This document shows positions 1 to 6,028 of a stretch of DNA of 17,608 nucleotides, piece after piece. The notes under the pieces are model-generated. The model was not told the origin of the DNA, did not search any database, and was given only the letters and a program-made list of their open reading frames with translations. Position 1 is the stretch's first letter; every line of letters starts with the position of its first letter. A program made the translations under genes and the position numbers. The stretch is from an uncultured Desulfomonile sp. (GTDB lineage: Bacteria > Desulfobacterota > Desulfomonilia > Desulfomonilales > Desulfomonilaceae). Location of the stretch: contig CALDNG010000389.1 of NCBI GenBank assembly GCA_937915285.1, forward strand, positions 1 through 17,608, written 5' to 3'.

Positions 1-246
1 GGATGAAACCAGATCCAATAACTTTTTCTCGTCTATGGAACAGTTGGTTATGAAGTGTATATTCTCTCCACTGAAATTGGAGCAAATTTCCGGATCGATC
101 ATGGAACTGAAGGCCGCATTGTGCCATGATATGCTGAAGCCTACAACTGACACAACTCCCATGGGCATGGAATCTGCCAAAGTTCTTAACAAATTCAATT
201 CTTCAGTGGGCTCCTGTCTAATTACCCCATATTTCCTGATTCTCAT
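1..246 (-). CDS. PAS-domain signalling protein, N-terminal part (cut by window edge)
   Basis: An open minus-strand frame runs from an ATG at 246 to the window edge, giving 82 codons without a stop. The residues LADSMPMGVVSVVGFSISWH followed by NAAF look like the start of a PAS domain, in which a hydrophobic helix is followed by a G-V/I-x-x-V turn and an N-x-A-F motif. PAS domains sense ligands, redox state or light, and are usually fused to histidine kinase, diguanylate cyclase or sigma-54 activator domains. The effector part lies outside the window. The ATG at 246 is preferred over the in-frame ATG at 252 because GAGGGGG lies about 6 bases before it. The gene sits 153 bases beyond the purD stop, behind a gap that carries its own candidate promoter and an inverted repeat, so it may be transcribed separately. 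Family assignment is by eye only. Confidence 0.6.
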   Translation of the reverse strand, partial: MRIRKYGVIRQEPTEELNLLRTLADSMPMGVVSVVGFSISWHNAAFSSMIDPEICSNFSGENIHFITNCSIDEKKLLDLVSS

Positions 247-312
247 GGGCATCCCCCTCTAACAAAACAGCCCTCAGCAAAAATTAATTCCTGAATTATG
301 CAAACAATTCAT

Positions 313-340
313 TTGCAGTGATTGTATAACCAAACTGCAA
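313..340. promoter_or_regulatory. Inverted repeat (possible operator) upstream of the PAS gene
   Basis: TTGCAGT at 313-319 and ACTGCAA at 334-340 form a perfect 7-base inverted repeat with a 14-base spacer. The half-site centres are 21 bases apart, about two helical turns. On the minus strand the spacer contains TACAAT (321-326), a possible -10 element for the PAS gene; its -35 (TTTATT, 344-349) is poor. A dimeric repressor site over a promoter is the natural reading, but chance is not excluded. Confidence 0.3.
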
Positions 341-399
341 TTTAATAAAGACTAAAAAATTTTCCTCATCTGTAGAGTGTGACTAATTATCCCGGAAGC

Positions 400-1689
400 T
401 CAATCCAGATTCAATCTTGACAAGGCCTTTTTCCCAATGTCCCTACGGAAGTGAGCGCCTTCCCATCTGATAAGTTCAACAGCCTCATAAGCTTTTTCTA
501 TGGCTGATTTTATTCCGATGGAACGAGCTGTAACCCCCAGCACTCGCCCACCCGCTGTGACCAGGCGTCCGTCCTTTTGACCGGCTCCTGCGACAAATAC
601 TTTGACGTCACTTATCCTGTTCGCATCGTCGATACCCGAAATCTCAAAACCTTTTTGGTAAGATCCAGGATATCCTTTGGAAGCCATTACGACGCAGACC
701 GAGTTTTCATCCATCCAGTCGATTGTCATACCTGCGATGTCTCCCTCGGCAGCCGACATCATGAGTGGAAAAGGATCGGATTTCATTCTGAACAATAGCG
801 GTTGAGCTTCCGGATCGCCAAGTCTCACGTTGAATTCCAGGACCTTCACCTCGTCATCTTGAATCATTAGCCCGGCATACAAAAATCCGACAAACGGTGA
901 ACCTTCGGATTCCAATCCCTGAACCGTCGGGATCATAATGTCTTTCATAATTCTGTCGTGAAGATTAGACGTTATTACCGGAGCTGGAGAGTAAGCTCCC
1001 ATTCCGCCAGTGTTAGGCCCCTTGTCTTGATCGAAAACAGCCTTGTGATCCTGGGATCCTGCAAGTGGAATGACGTTTTTTCCATCCGAAAAGGCGATGA
1101 AAGAAGCCTCCTCGCCCTTGAGGCATTCTTCGATGATGACGCGATTGCCGGCGTCTCCGAAAACCCGCTGGTTCATGATGGAATCCAGGGAATTCAAGGC
1201 TTCTTCGTGATTGTCGCAAACAAACACACCTTTGCCCGCTGCAAGCCCGTCAGCCTTTACAACGGTCGGGAAACCGTATAGGGAGATTTGTTTTTTTGCG
1301 TTTTCGAAATCATCAAAGACCTGAAATGCTGCCGAAGGAATACCGTATTTTTGCATCAGGAACTTGGAAAATACCTTGCTTCCCTCAAGCATGGCGGCTT
1401 TTGAAGACGGGCCAAAAACTTTAAGTCCCTTTTTCCTGAATGTATCGGTAAGACCTGAGCACAGAGGGGCCTCAGGTCCAACAACCGTCAAGTCTACCTT
1501 TTCTTTTAGAGCCAGGTTAAGTAGTCCGGGGATATCGTCCGAGGAGATGTTTACGCATTGGCATTTTGGTTCGGCGGCTATCCCAACATTCCCAGGAGTA
1601 GCCAAAATTCGGTCAACATGATCTGATTGTGAAAGTTTCCATGCAATGGCATGCTCTCTGCCACCGGACCCCACTAAAAGGACCTTCAT
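400..1689 (-). CDS. purD: Phosphoribosylamine-glycine ligase (GAR synthetase)
   Basis: PurD catalyses the second step of de novo purine synthesis: ATP-dependent joining of glycine to 5-phosphoribosylamine to give GAR, in the cytoplasm. The 429-residue product matches the usual family length. The N-terminal domain opens with MKVLLVGSGGREHAIAWKL, the PurD signature. The ATP-grasp domain follows, with GFPTVVKADGLAAGKGV, then GPNTGGMGAYSPAP and the metal/nucleotide-binding FNVRLGDPEAQPLL. The C-terminal domain contains VVMASKGYPGSYQKG. The frame stays open 37 codons further upstream, but the start at 1689 is chosen because homology begins there and AGGAGCGAGG lies just before it. It begins 19 bases after the stop of the nuclease-fold gene, so the two are probably cotranscribed. 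No other pur gene is adjacent. Confidence 0.97.
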   Translation of the reverse strand: MKVLLVGSGGREHAIAWKLSQSDHVDRILATPGNVGIAAEPKCQCVNISSDDIPGLLNLALKEKVDLTVVGPEAPLCSGLTDTFRKKGLKVFGPSSKAAMLEGSKVFSKFLMQKYGIPSAAFQVFDDFENAKKQISLYGFPTVVKADGLAAGKGVFVCDNHEEALNSLDSIMNQRVFGDAGNRVIIEECLKGEEASFIAFSDGKNVIPLAGSQDHKAVFDQDKGPNTGGMGAYSPAPVITSNLHDRIMKDIMIPTVQGLESEGSPFVGFLYAGLMIQDDEVKVLEFNVRLGDPEAQPLLFRMKSDPFPLMMSAAEGDIAGMTIDWMDENSVCVVMASKGYPGSYQKGFEISGIDDANRISDVKVFVAGAGQKDGRLVTAGGRVLGVTARSIGIKSAIEKAYEAVELIRWEGAHFRRDIGKKALSRLNLD

Positions 1690-1708
1690 TGCGCCTCGCT
1701 CCTGTCTT

Positions 1709-2182
1709 TCATTTTTTCCAGAGGCCGCGTTTTGATGTCTCAGCCTCCTGTTCCAATTCCATATACGGCCGGACATCAAAATCTTTTTCGTCTCTGTCAA
1801 TGGTAGCCAGTCCCCAGCGTATCATCCGGGCATTTAAATCTTCTCCGGATATGAAAACAAATCCCTTTTTCGGCTTGCCAGATTCCTGACCAAGTACTTT
1901 AACCCTAACCCATTGCTCATTTAGCGTTTTGTTTAGAAATTCTTTTGCCGATTCTTGCTGAGATTGAGGCACCTTGAGACCGGCTAGGGATACTTCCATT
2001 ACCTGACCGGATCCGCGGACCCTGACAGTAGAGGCGTCTATGATTCCAGTAACTCTCCAGAGCGGTTCATTTCCCTCAGTTGGCGGTCGGCTGGCATAAT
2101 ACAGGTATCCTACTATCAAAAGAATCAGGACAACCAAACCAGCCCACATCTTCCACTCATTTTGGAGACGAAGTTTGGCCAT
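1709..2182 (-). CDS. Membrane-anchored staphylococcal-nuclease-fold protein, catalytically degenerate
   Basis: This 157-residue protein has one N-terminal membrane helix (about residues 12-30, WAGLVVLILLIVGYLYYA), then a thermonuclease-like (SNase, OB-fold) domain from about 40 to 156. The family pattern is visible: VTGIIDASTVRV, SLAGLKVP, DLNARMIRWGLATI, and the closing AETSKRGLW. The active site is not conserved. Aligned by eye with staphylococcal nuclease, Asp21 becomes Ser51, Arg35 becomes Ser65, Asp40 becomes Lys70, Glu43 becomes Gln73 and Arg87 becomes Lys106. The domain is therefore probably a non-catalytic binding module facing the periplasm. AAGG about 6 bases before the ATG supports the start. 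It lies 19 bases upstream of purD in the same direction. A link to purine synthesis is not evident. The fold assignment is good; the function is unknown. Confidence 0.8.
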   Translation of the reverse strand: MAKLRLQNEWKMWAGLVVLILLIVGYLYYASRPPTEGNEPLWRVTGIIDASTVRVRGSGQVMEVSLAGLKVPQSQQESAKEFLNKTLNEQWVRVKVLGQESGKPKKGFVFISGEDLNARMIRWGLATIDRDEKDFDVRPYMELEQEAETSKRGLWKK

Positions 2183-2242
2183 TATAAACCTTTCACTGAA
2201 TAAAAATCAGATTATCCTATACTTTCCAAATCGGAGTTTGAG

Positions 2243-2264
2243 ACAAAGCGCCAAAGCGCGTTGT
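2243..2264 (-). terminator. Small hairpin after the 62-codon gene (possible terminator)
   Basis: ACAA-A-GCGC, loop CAAA, GCGC-G-TTGT forms a short stem with one internal mismatch, starting 6 bases past the stop of the small gene at 2271. On the minus strand it is followed only by TCTC, with no real T-run, so it is a weak terminator candidate. Confidence 0.25.
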
Positions 2265-2270
2265 AAAAGA

Positions 2271-2459
2271 TTACAAAAGTTTTTCAATCTCCGAGTTGAA
2301 AACTTCTTCAGCCTTGGTGAGATCCGGGCCCATATATTTGTTTAACAGGCGCCCATCGTCAGGCGAGCGAACTATGACCGTGTAGTCCTCGGAAGCAAGT
2401 TTCACCAGCCGAACAAAGGACCCACCCACACCTTCTTTTTGTTTTTCGATTTCAAACAT
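2271..2459 (-). CDS. Small conserved-looking protein of unknown function (62 aa)
   Basis: The product begins MFEIEKQKEGVGGSFVRLVK and reads as a soluble, charged mixed alpha/beta miniprotein ending in an amphipathic helix (about residues 45-61, LTKAEEVFNSEIEKLL). No cysteines, membrane segment or catalytic motif are seen and I do not recognise the family. The frame is open to an ATG at 2477, but a perfect TATAAT on the minus strand (2466-2471) lies between the two ATGs, so transcription should begin at or just after the ATG at 2459. That start is used here. It is probably the first gene of a run with the nuclease-fold gene and purD, although an 88-base gap with a small hairpin separates it from the next gene. 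Confidence 0.65.
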   Translation of the reverse strand: MFEIEKQKEGVGGSFVRLVKLASEDYTVIVRSPDDGRLLNKYMGPDLTKAEEVFNSEIEKLL

Positions 2460-2465
2460 GGAACA

Positions 2466-2496
2466 ATTATACCACACGCAATAAAAAATTTGTTAA
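2466..2496 (-). promoter_or_regulatory. Sigma-70-type promoter, near-leaderless
   Basis: On the minus strand TTAACA (2491-2496, 5 of 6 consensus bases) and TATAAT (2466-2471, 6 of 6) are 19 bases apart. The ATG of the 62-codon gene begins 6 bases after the -10 hexamer, the usual distance to a transcription start. The mRNA would therefore have little or no leader, and there is no room for a Shine-Dalgarno site. Confidence 0.5.
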
Positions 2497-2575
2497 TACA
2501 CTCTGACAGTATGAATGATGATTCAGACAATTCACTTTTTACAGAAACACTGTTTTAAAAAAATCTTCATTTGGA

Positions 2576-2581
2576 TATAAT
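2576..2581 (+). promoter_or_regulatory. Candidate -10 element for the ABC ATPase gene
   Basis: A perfect TATAAT lies 38 bases before the ATG at 2620. The best-spaced -35 (TTTTAA at 2553-2558, 17-base spacer) matches consensus poorly, so this is a tentative promoter in an AT-rich gap. Confidence 0.4.
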
Positions 2582-2619
2582 TAAACGATTCTGGGAAAAA
2601 ATTTAAAGAGAAATCATTA

Positions 2620-3372
2620 ATGCAGAACGAACTGATAATAGAAACTATTAATTTGGTTAAAGATTATTTTGATGGAGATAGGGTCATACATGCGCTGCGA
2701 GATGCGAACATCAAGATCTACCGTGGAGAGATGGTTGCCATAATGGGTCCATCAGGATCGGGTAAGTCTACGCTACTCTATGTGCTCGGACTGCTACATC
2801 CACCTACAGCCGGCCAATATCTTTTTAAGGGACAGGACATCCTGGAATATTCCAAGGAGGAGCAGGCTCTTTTTAGGAACCGGGAACTGGGTTTTGTTTT
2901 TCAGAGTTGCGACTTGCTGGCTAACTCGACGGTGTTTGAAAATCTTGAATTACCGCTGATTTATGCTGAAACTGACAGGCAGTCGAGGCGGGCCAAAATC
3001 TTGAGGGCGCTAGACAGGGTGGGGCTGTCACACAGGGTAGATCACTGGTCAAACCGTTTGTCCGGCGGAGAGAGGCAGCGAGCCGCGATAGCCAGGGCCC
3101 TCGTGAACAATCCATCATTAATCCTCGGCGATGAACCAACAGGGCAGTTAGATCAAAAGAACACCGAAATAGTCATAGAACAACTGCGCGACATCGCCAG
3201 GCAGGGCTTCACAGTTGTTCTGGTGACCCATGAGGATGAAATAGGCGCAGCCTGCGACAGAATTATTAGGATAAGGGATGGCGCTGTAGTTTCAGACGGA
3301 CTTGAAAATTATATCATTCCGCAGGTTGTAAAAAGATCCCCAAAAGACATGATCTCAGTCTCTGAGATCTAA
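2620..3372 (+). CDS. ABC transporter ATP-binding protein, LolD/MacB/FtsE-like
   Basis: A complete 250-residue nucleotide-binding subunit: Walker A GPSGSGKST (43-51), Q-loop Gln95 in VFQSCDLL, signature LSGGERQRAAIARAL (147-161), Walker B LILGDEP with catalytic Glu172, D-loop QLDQ and switch His204 in VTHED. The spacing and the phrase GDEPTGQLD fit the LolD/MacB branch, which energises extraction of lipoproteins or export of peptides and macrolides across the inner membrane. The branch usually has ADEPTGNLD, so Gly and Gln here are mild departures. No permease gene (FtsX/MacB type) lies on either side in this window, so the partner must be encoded elsewhere. The neighbouring genes are on the opposite strand, making this a monocistronic unit. 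The ribosome site is weak (AAAGAGAAA). Confidence 0.93.
   Translation: MQNELIIETINLVKDYFDGDRVIHALRDANIKIYRGEMVAIMGPSGSGKSTLLYVLGLLHPPTAGQYLFKGQDILEYSKEEQALFRNRELGFVFQSCDLLANSTVFENLELPLIYAETDRQSRRAKILRALDRVGLSHRVDHWSNRLSGGERQRAAIARALVNNPSLILGDEPTGQLDQKNTEIVIEQLRDIARQGFTVVLVTHEDEIGAACDRIIRIRDGAVVSDGLENYIIPQVVKRSPKDMISVSEI
3351..3369 (+). other. Perfect hairpin at the 3' end of the ABC ATPase gene
   Basis: GATCTCAG-TCT-CTGAGATC is a perfect 8-base inverted repeat ending one base before the last base of the coding frame; the stop codon follows directly at 3370-3372. No T-run follows, so it is not a typical intrinsic terminator. It could block 3' exonucleases or pause the polymerase between these two convergent genes. 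Confidence 0.35.
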
Positions 3373-3450
3373 ATGGTTGCTTAGAAACTGGCCCCCGGGA
3401 ATTTTTGTCTTTTGTTAAGCGTGAAAGAGGTTCTTTTTGTCGAGTCGTTT

Positions 3451-3756
3451 CTAATGCGAACAACCGCATGAGCCGGACGACTCCGAACTTATCGGATGAG
3501 TCAGCCTCAGTTGTCCGTCAGAGTGTTCGATCAAACCGGCCTGTTCTATAGTCTCAAGTATTTTCTTGCATTCCTCGAGACTCAACCCCAAATAAATAGG
3601 TAGTAATTTCTGATATTCGTCGAGTCGTTTGCTTAGAGACAGTGAATACAGGGTCATCACGACCTGTTTGTGGATTAATTCCATGAATGGTTTGTTCATT
3701 AGTTCCTGAATATGGTCATCGTAGACAAGAACATTACCGACGCTGGCTGTGCACAT
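3451..3756 (-). CDS. Small protein with possible winged-helix fold and C-terminal Cys-Gly-Cys tail
   Basis: A 101-residue protein of unknown function. Residues about 45-88 (from LDEYQKLLPIYLGLSLEECK to a QAGLIEHSDGQLRL wing-like strand pair) read like a winged-helix unit: a helix, a helix typical of recognition position, then a short beta-hairpin. The tail ends SGSCGCSH, with Cys97, Cys99 and His101 as possible metal ligands, and Cys2 follows the initiator. A strong ribosome site (AGGAGGAG, about 5 bases before the ATG) supports the start. It lies 63 bases after the stop of the sugar nucleotidyltransferase gene on the same strand, so it may be the last gene of that operon. Whether it binds DNA or an iron-sulfur cluster is speculation. 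Confidence 0.7.
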   Translation of the reverse strand: MCTASVGNVLVYDDHIQELMNKPFMELIHKQVVMTLYSLSLSKRLDEYQKLLPIYLGLSLEECKKILETIEQAGLIEHSDGQLRLTHPISSESSGSCGCSH

Positions 3757-3819
3757 GCTCTCCTCCTAGGCCTTATAAACTAACAATATATCAAAAAAGA
3801 TGATCATCAAGTCTTCATC

Positions 3820-4557
3820 TCAGATTTTTGAATCATTGCGCACAAATTTCTTGAAATCAAGGTAACTCTCCGGAGTGCCGATGTCGAAAAATGTTCCCTT
3901 CTGTTTGAGACCATGCATGCGGCCAGATGACATGAGGGTCGGGAAAATCTCTCTTTCCATGGAAAAGGCTCTTCCGGAAGGTAATCTGGAAATGAGACCG
4001 TATGAAATCATGGAAAAGCCTGCGTTTATGATGCCAGGTCCGCTCGTTTCCGTTGATTTTTCCTTAAAACTGCGAATCAGACCGTCCTCGTCAAGTAAAA
4101 CCGATCCATAACGGCTCACATCAGGAACTTCGCACAATGAAAGGGTGACTTCTGAGTCTTTTTTCATGTGAAACTGGTAAAGGCTCGCTATGTCCGCTTC
4201 AAAATAAGTGTCACCATTAACCAGAAGCGTAGGATCAGTCGCAAATTCCTGGGCATGCTTGACCGCTCCTCCTGTTCCTAAAGGCTCCTGTTCCCTGGAT
4301 ATCTGGATGGTAATATCGCTGGTTCGGTATCCGGAAGCGAATTTTTCGATGTGTTCGGACATGAATCCTGTCAGCAGCACTATCCGGCTTATGCTTTGCC
4401 GTGACAGGAAATTGACAAGTATTTCCAGGAAAGGTCTGTCATCGACCATGGCCATTGGTTTTGGTCTATCAGACACAACTGATTTGAGTCTGGAGCCTAC
4501 TCCTCCGGCTAACACAAATGCGCAGATTGGCAATTCCTGAGTGAGACTGGTGTTCAT
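3820..4557 (-). CDS. Sugar-1-phosphate nucleotidyltransferase, HddC/RfbA-like
   Basis: This 245-residue GT-A-fold enzyme transfers a nucleotidyl group to a sugar-1-phosphate. It carries the nucleotide-binding loop LAGGVGSRL (16-24), the catalytic Lys33 in RPKPM, GTGGA (94-98), the metal-binding NGD (114-116), FKEK (164-167), and a late DIGTPESY (225-232). The combination, especially the PFLE after the PKPM loop and FDIGTPESY, is closest to D-glycero-alpha-D-manno-heptose-1-phosphate guanylyltransferase (HddC), so GTP as donor is likely but not proven. Such enzymes supply activated sugars for surface polysaccharide or S-layer glycans. No other heptose gene is in the window. The gene starts 7 bases after the E1-like gene ends, so the two are cotranscribed and perhaps translationally coupled. 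Confidence 0.88.
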   Translation of the reverse strand: MNTSLTQELPICAFVLAGGVGSRLKSVVSDRPKPMAMVDDRPFLEILVNFLSRQSISRIVLLTGFMSEHIEKFASGYRTSDITIQISREQEPLGTGGAVKHAQEFATDPTLLVNGDTYFEADIASLYQFHMKKDSEVTLSLCEVPDVSRYGSVLLDEDGLIRSFKEKSTETSGPGIINAGFSMISYGLISRLPSGRAFSMEREIFPTLMSSGRMHGLKQKGTFFDIGTPESYLDFKKFVRNDSKI

Positions 4558-4564
4558 TTGGCCG

Positions 4565-5377
4565 TCACGGATTTTGGACCTTCCTGAGGTATTGAGAGCA
4601 CAGGCAACCAGGGCTTCGTTCTAGGGAGACAACCATATAATGATTCCGCCATACATCTATTGTCAGTAGTCCTGGAATCAGCTTATCCAGGTCTCCTACC
4701 AGCAATTTCATTACCTCGGTGACCTGAACTGAGGCAACCAAGGTAGCCAGGGAAGACAAGACCCCCACCGTAGAGGCCCTCTGATGCCCGCGAACGTCCT
4801 CGGGAACAGGCCACACGCATCTCAGACAGGGGGTAACCCCTGGGACAATGGTCATGACATTGCCTGCTGTTTCCACGGCGCCACCGAAAACATAGGGGAT
4901 TCCATTCCTCAAGGCGGCATCGTTGACCAGATAACGAGTTTCGGAGTTATCGACCGCGTCTACCACAACATCAACAGAGTTTACTATTGAATCAACATTT
5001 TCCGCTGTTATTTCGGCATGCACCGCATCGATCTCCAGCGATGGCGCGCTTTTCACAAGGTGCCGCCGTGCTGCTTGGACCTTGGTAATGTCGCCGCAAC
5101 AGTCATCATCATCATAGAGTATCTGACGATGCAGATTGTGAATCTCTGGCAGATCCTTGTCCACAATTCTCAGAAAACCCACTCCTGCCCTGGCCAGAAG
5201 CACTGAAATCAGAGACCCAAGAGCGCCTTGGCCAGTGACCAGAACCCTTGCAGCCTCTATTTTGGTCTGACCTTCCTGTCCAATCACATTCAGAAGTATG
5301 TGTCTGCTATATCTTGAATTAACGGTGTCCATGCCAGAATTTGTTGAGACCCGGATAGCCCGAGTCAGAAAGGTCAC
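4565..5377 (-). CDS. ThiF/MoeB/HesA-family E1-like adenylyltransferase
   Basis: Members of this family adenylate the C-terminus of a small beta-grasp protein (ThiS, MoaD) or another carboxylate, using ATP. The product (270 residues from GTG 5377, or 255 from ATG 5332) has RYSRHILL and IGQEGQTKI, the Rossmann loop GQGALGS, the ATP/Mg site DKDLPEIHNLHRQ, the adenylate-binding DAVDN and a zinc pair CLRC. The second zinc pair is reduced to Cys-Leu-Cys near the C-terminus, instead of the usual CxxC. The GTG start is kept because it overlaps the stop of the response regulator gene (GTGA), a usual arrangement for coupled translation; homology itself begins only after Met16. No ThiS- or MoaD-like partner is nearby, and linkage to a response regulator and a sugar nucleotidyltransferase is unlike thiamine or molybdopterin loci. 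The substrate is unknown. Confidence 0.88.
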   Translation of the reverse strand: MTFLTRAIRVSTNSGMDTVNSRYSRHILLNVIGQEGQTKIEAARVLVTGQGALGSLISVLLARAGVGFLRIVDKDLPEIHNLHRQILYDDDDCCGDITKVQAARRHLVKSAPSLEIDAVHAEITAENVDSIVNSVDVVVDAVDNSETRYLVNDAALRNGIPYVFGGAVETAGNVMTIVPGVTPCLRCVWPVPEDVRGHQRASTVGVLSSLATLVASVQVTEVMKLLVGDLDKLIPGLLTIDVWRNHYMVVSLERSPGCLCSQYLRKVQNP

Positions 5378-5859
5378 TGATTATTTCTTTTTTTAGGCGG
5401 TTTGGTAAGGTCATCCCACACAATTCCCAACCGCTCCACGAAATAGGGCCCGATTCTACTGAAGAGGCTCGGCCAATGACCAAGAGGCCTGTCAACGCAC
5501 TCGAAGATTTCTTCCACATAGAAAGGCAACCTTACAAGTTCATCCTTGGGAATGAATGAAACCGCCCCGAGCCTGACTGACCGGTTCAAACTGTCTATGC
5601 TGATGGCATGTGCGGTCAGCATTGCCGCCGGTAAATTTTTCCTGCGGCATTCCCCGAGGAGATCGAATCCACAAACTCCCATAATGTCAAGGATCACCAG
5701 ATCAAATTTTTCTTTTTGTAAACAACTGAGGGCAGCGTCAAAATTTCCTGCTGTGACAACGTGACACTCAGGTAACAGTTCCCTTATCACATCAAGTATA
5801 TCCGGCTCATCATCGACCGCGAGTATTTTTTTCCCTTTCATGACGTCAGAGGTGGACAT
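5374..5859 (-). CDS. Single-domain response regulator (receiver domain plus short tail)
   Basis: A 161-residue protein with a full receiver domain: acidic pair Asp16-Asp17 in ILAVDDEPD, phosphoacceptor Asp58 in LVILDIMG, Thr82 in AMLTAHA, and Lys105 in FIPKDEL. After the receiver comes a tail of about 35 residues (PSLFSRIGPYFVERLGIVWD) with no recognisable DNA-binding or enzymatic domain, so output is probably by protein-protein contact. The frame is open upstream to 5937, but ATG 5859 has a good ribosome site (AGGAGA at 5866-5871, six bases away) and matches where homology starts. Its stop overlaps the GTG of the E1-like gene. No histidine kinase is adjacent; the PAS protein at the window's left end is a remote candidate only. 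Confidence 0.92.
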   Translation of the reverse strand: MSTSDVMKGKKILAVDDEPDILDVIRELLPECHVVTAGNFDAALSCLQKEKFDLVILDIMGVCGFDLLGECRRKNLPAAMLTAHAISIDSLNRSVRLGAVSFIPKDELVRLPFYVEEIFECVDRPLGHWPSLFSRIGPYFVERLGIVWDDLTKPPKKRNNQ

Positions 5860-5865
5860 GGAAAT

Positions 5866-5871
5866 TCTCCT
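5866..5871 (-). promoter_or_regulatory. Ribosome binding site that fixes the response regulator start
   Basis: AGGAGA on the minus strand lies six bases before ATG 5859. The alternative in-frame ATG at 5937 has no such site. Confidence 0.7.
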
Positions 5872-5989
5872 GATTCTTTCCAGTTCATGAAGGCGAACAT
5901 GGCGTTGGCTTGTTCGGGACCCGGAGACTATTGCCATATGTTTAACTACATTTTAAAAAACAACGAAAGTAGTTTTTGAATTTGAATTA

Positions 5990-5998
5990 TGCTATAAA
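5990..5998 (+). promoter_or_regulatory. Extended -10 promoter for the secreted-protein gene
   Basis: TG-C-TATAAA (TG at 5990-5991, hexamer 5993-5998) is an extended -10 element about 30 bases before the start at 6029. The -35 region is weak, as is common for extended -10 promoters. A candidate -10 for the opposite gene (CATAAT on the minus strand, 5986-5991) abuts it, so the two divergent promoters may share control sequence. Confidence 0.4.
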
Positions 5999-6028
5999 CT
6001 CTGACCATTCAAAAAAGCGCTGGTGAGG

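Noticed and set aside
35..262. Plus-strand open frame of 75 codons at the left end
   Set aside because: It lies over the minus-strand PAS-like frame, which is open to the edge, has a ribosome site and reads like a domain; the plus frame shows no family likeness.
3439..3630. Exact 12-base direct repeat GTCGAGTCGTTT at 3439-3450 and 3619-3630
   Set aside because: One copy is in coding sequence and one in the gap, with no further copies or flanking structure seen; a single 12-base match within 200 bases is expected by chance at this scale.
3820..5377. Idea that the nucleotidyltransferase and E1-like genes form a CBASS-type antiphage system
   Set aside because: The nucleotidyltransferase is clearly of the sugar-1-phosphate type (LAGGxGxRL, RPKPM, DIGTPESY), not a cGAS/DncV-like enzyme, and there is no effector or E2/JAB gene.
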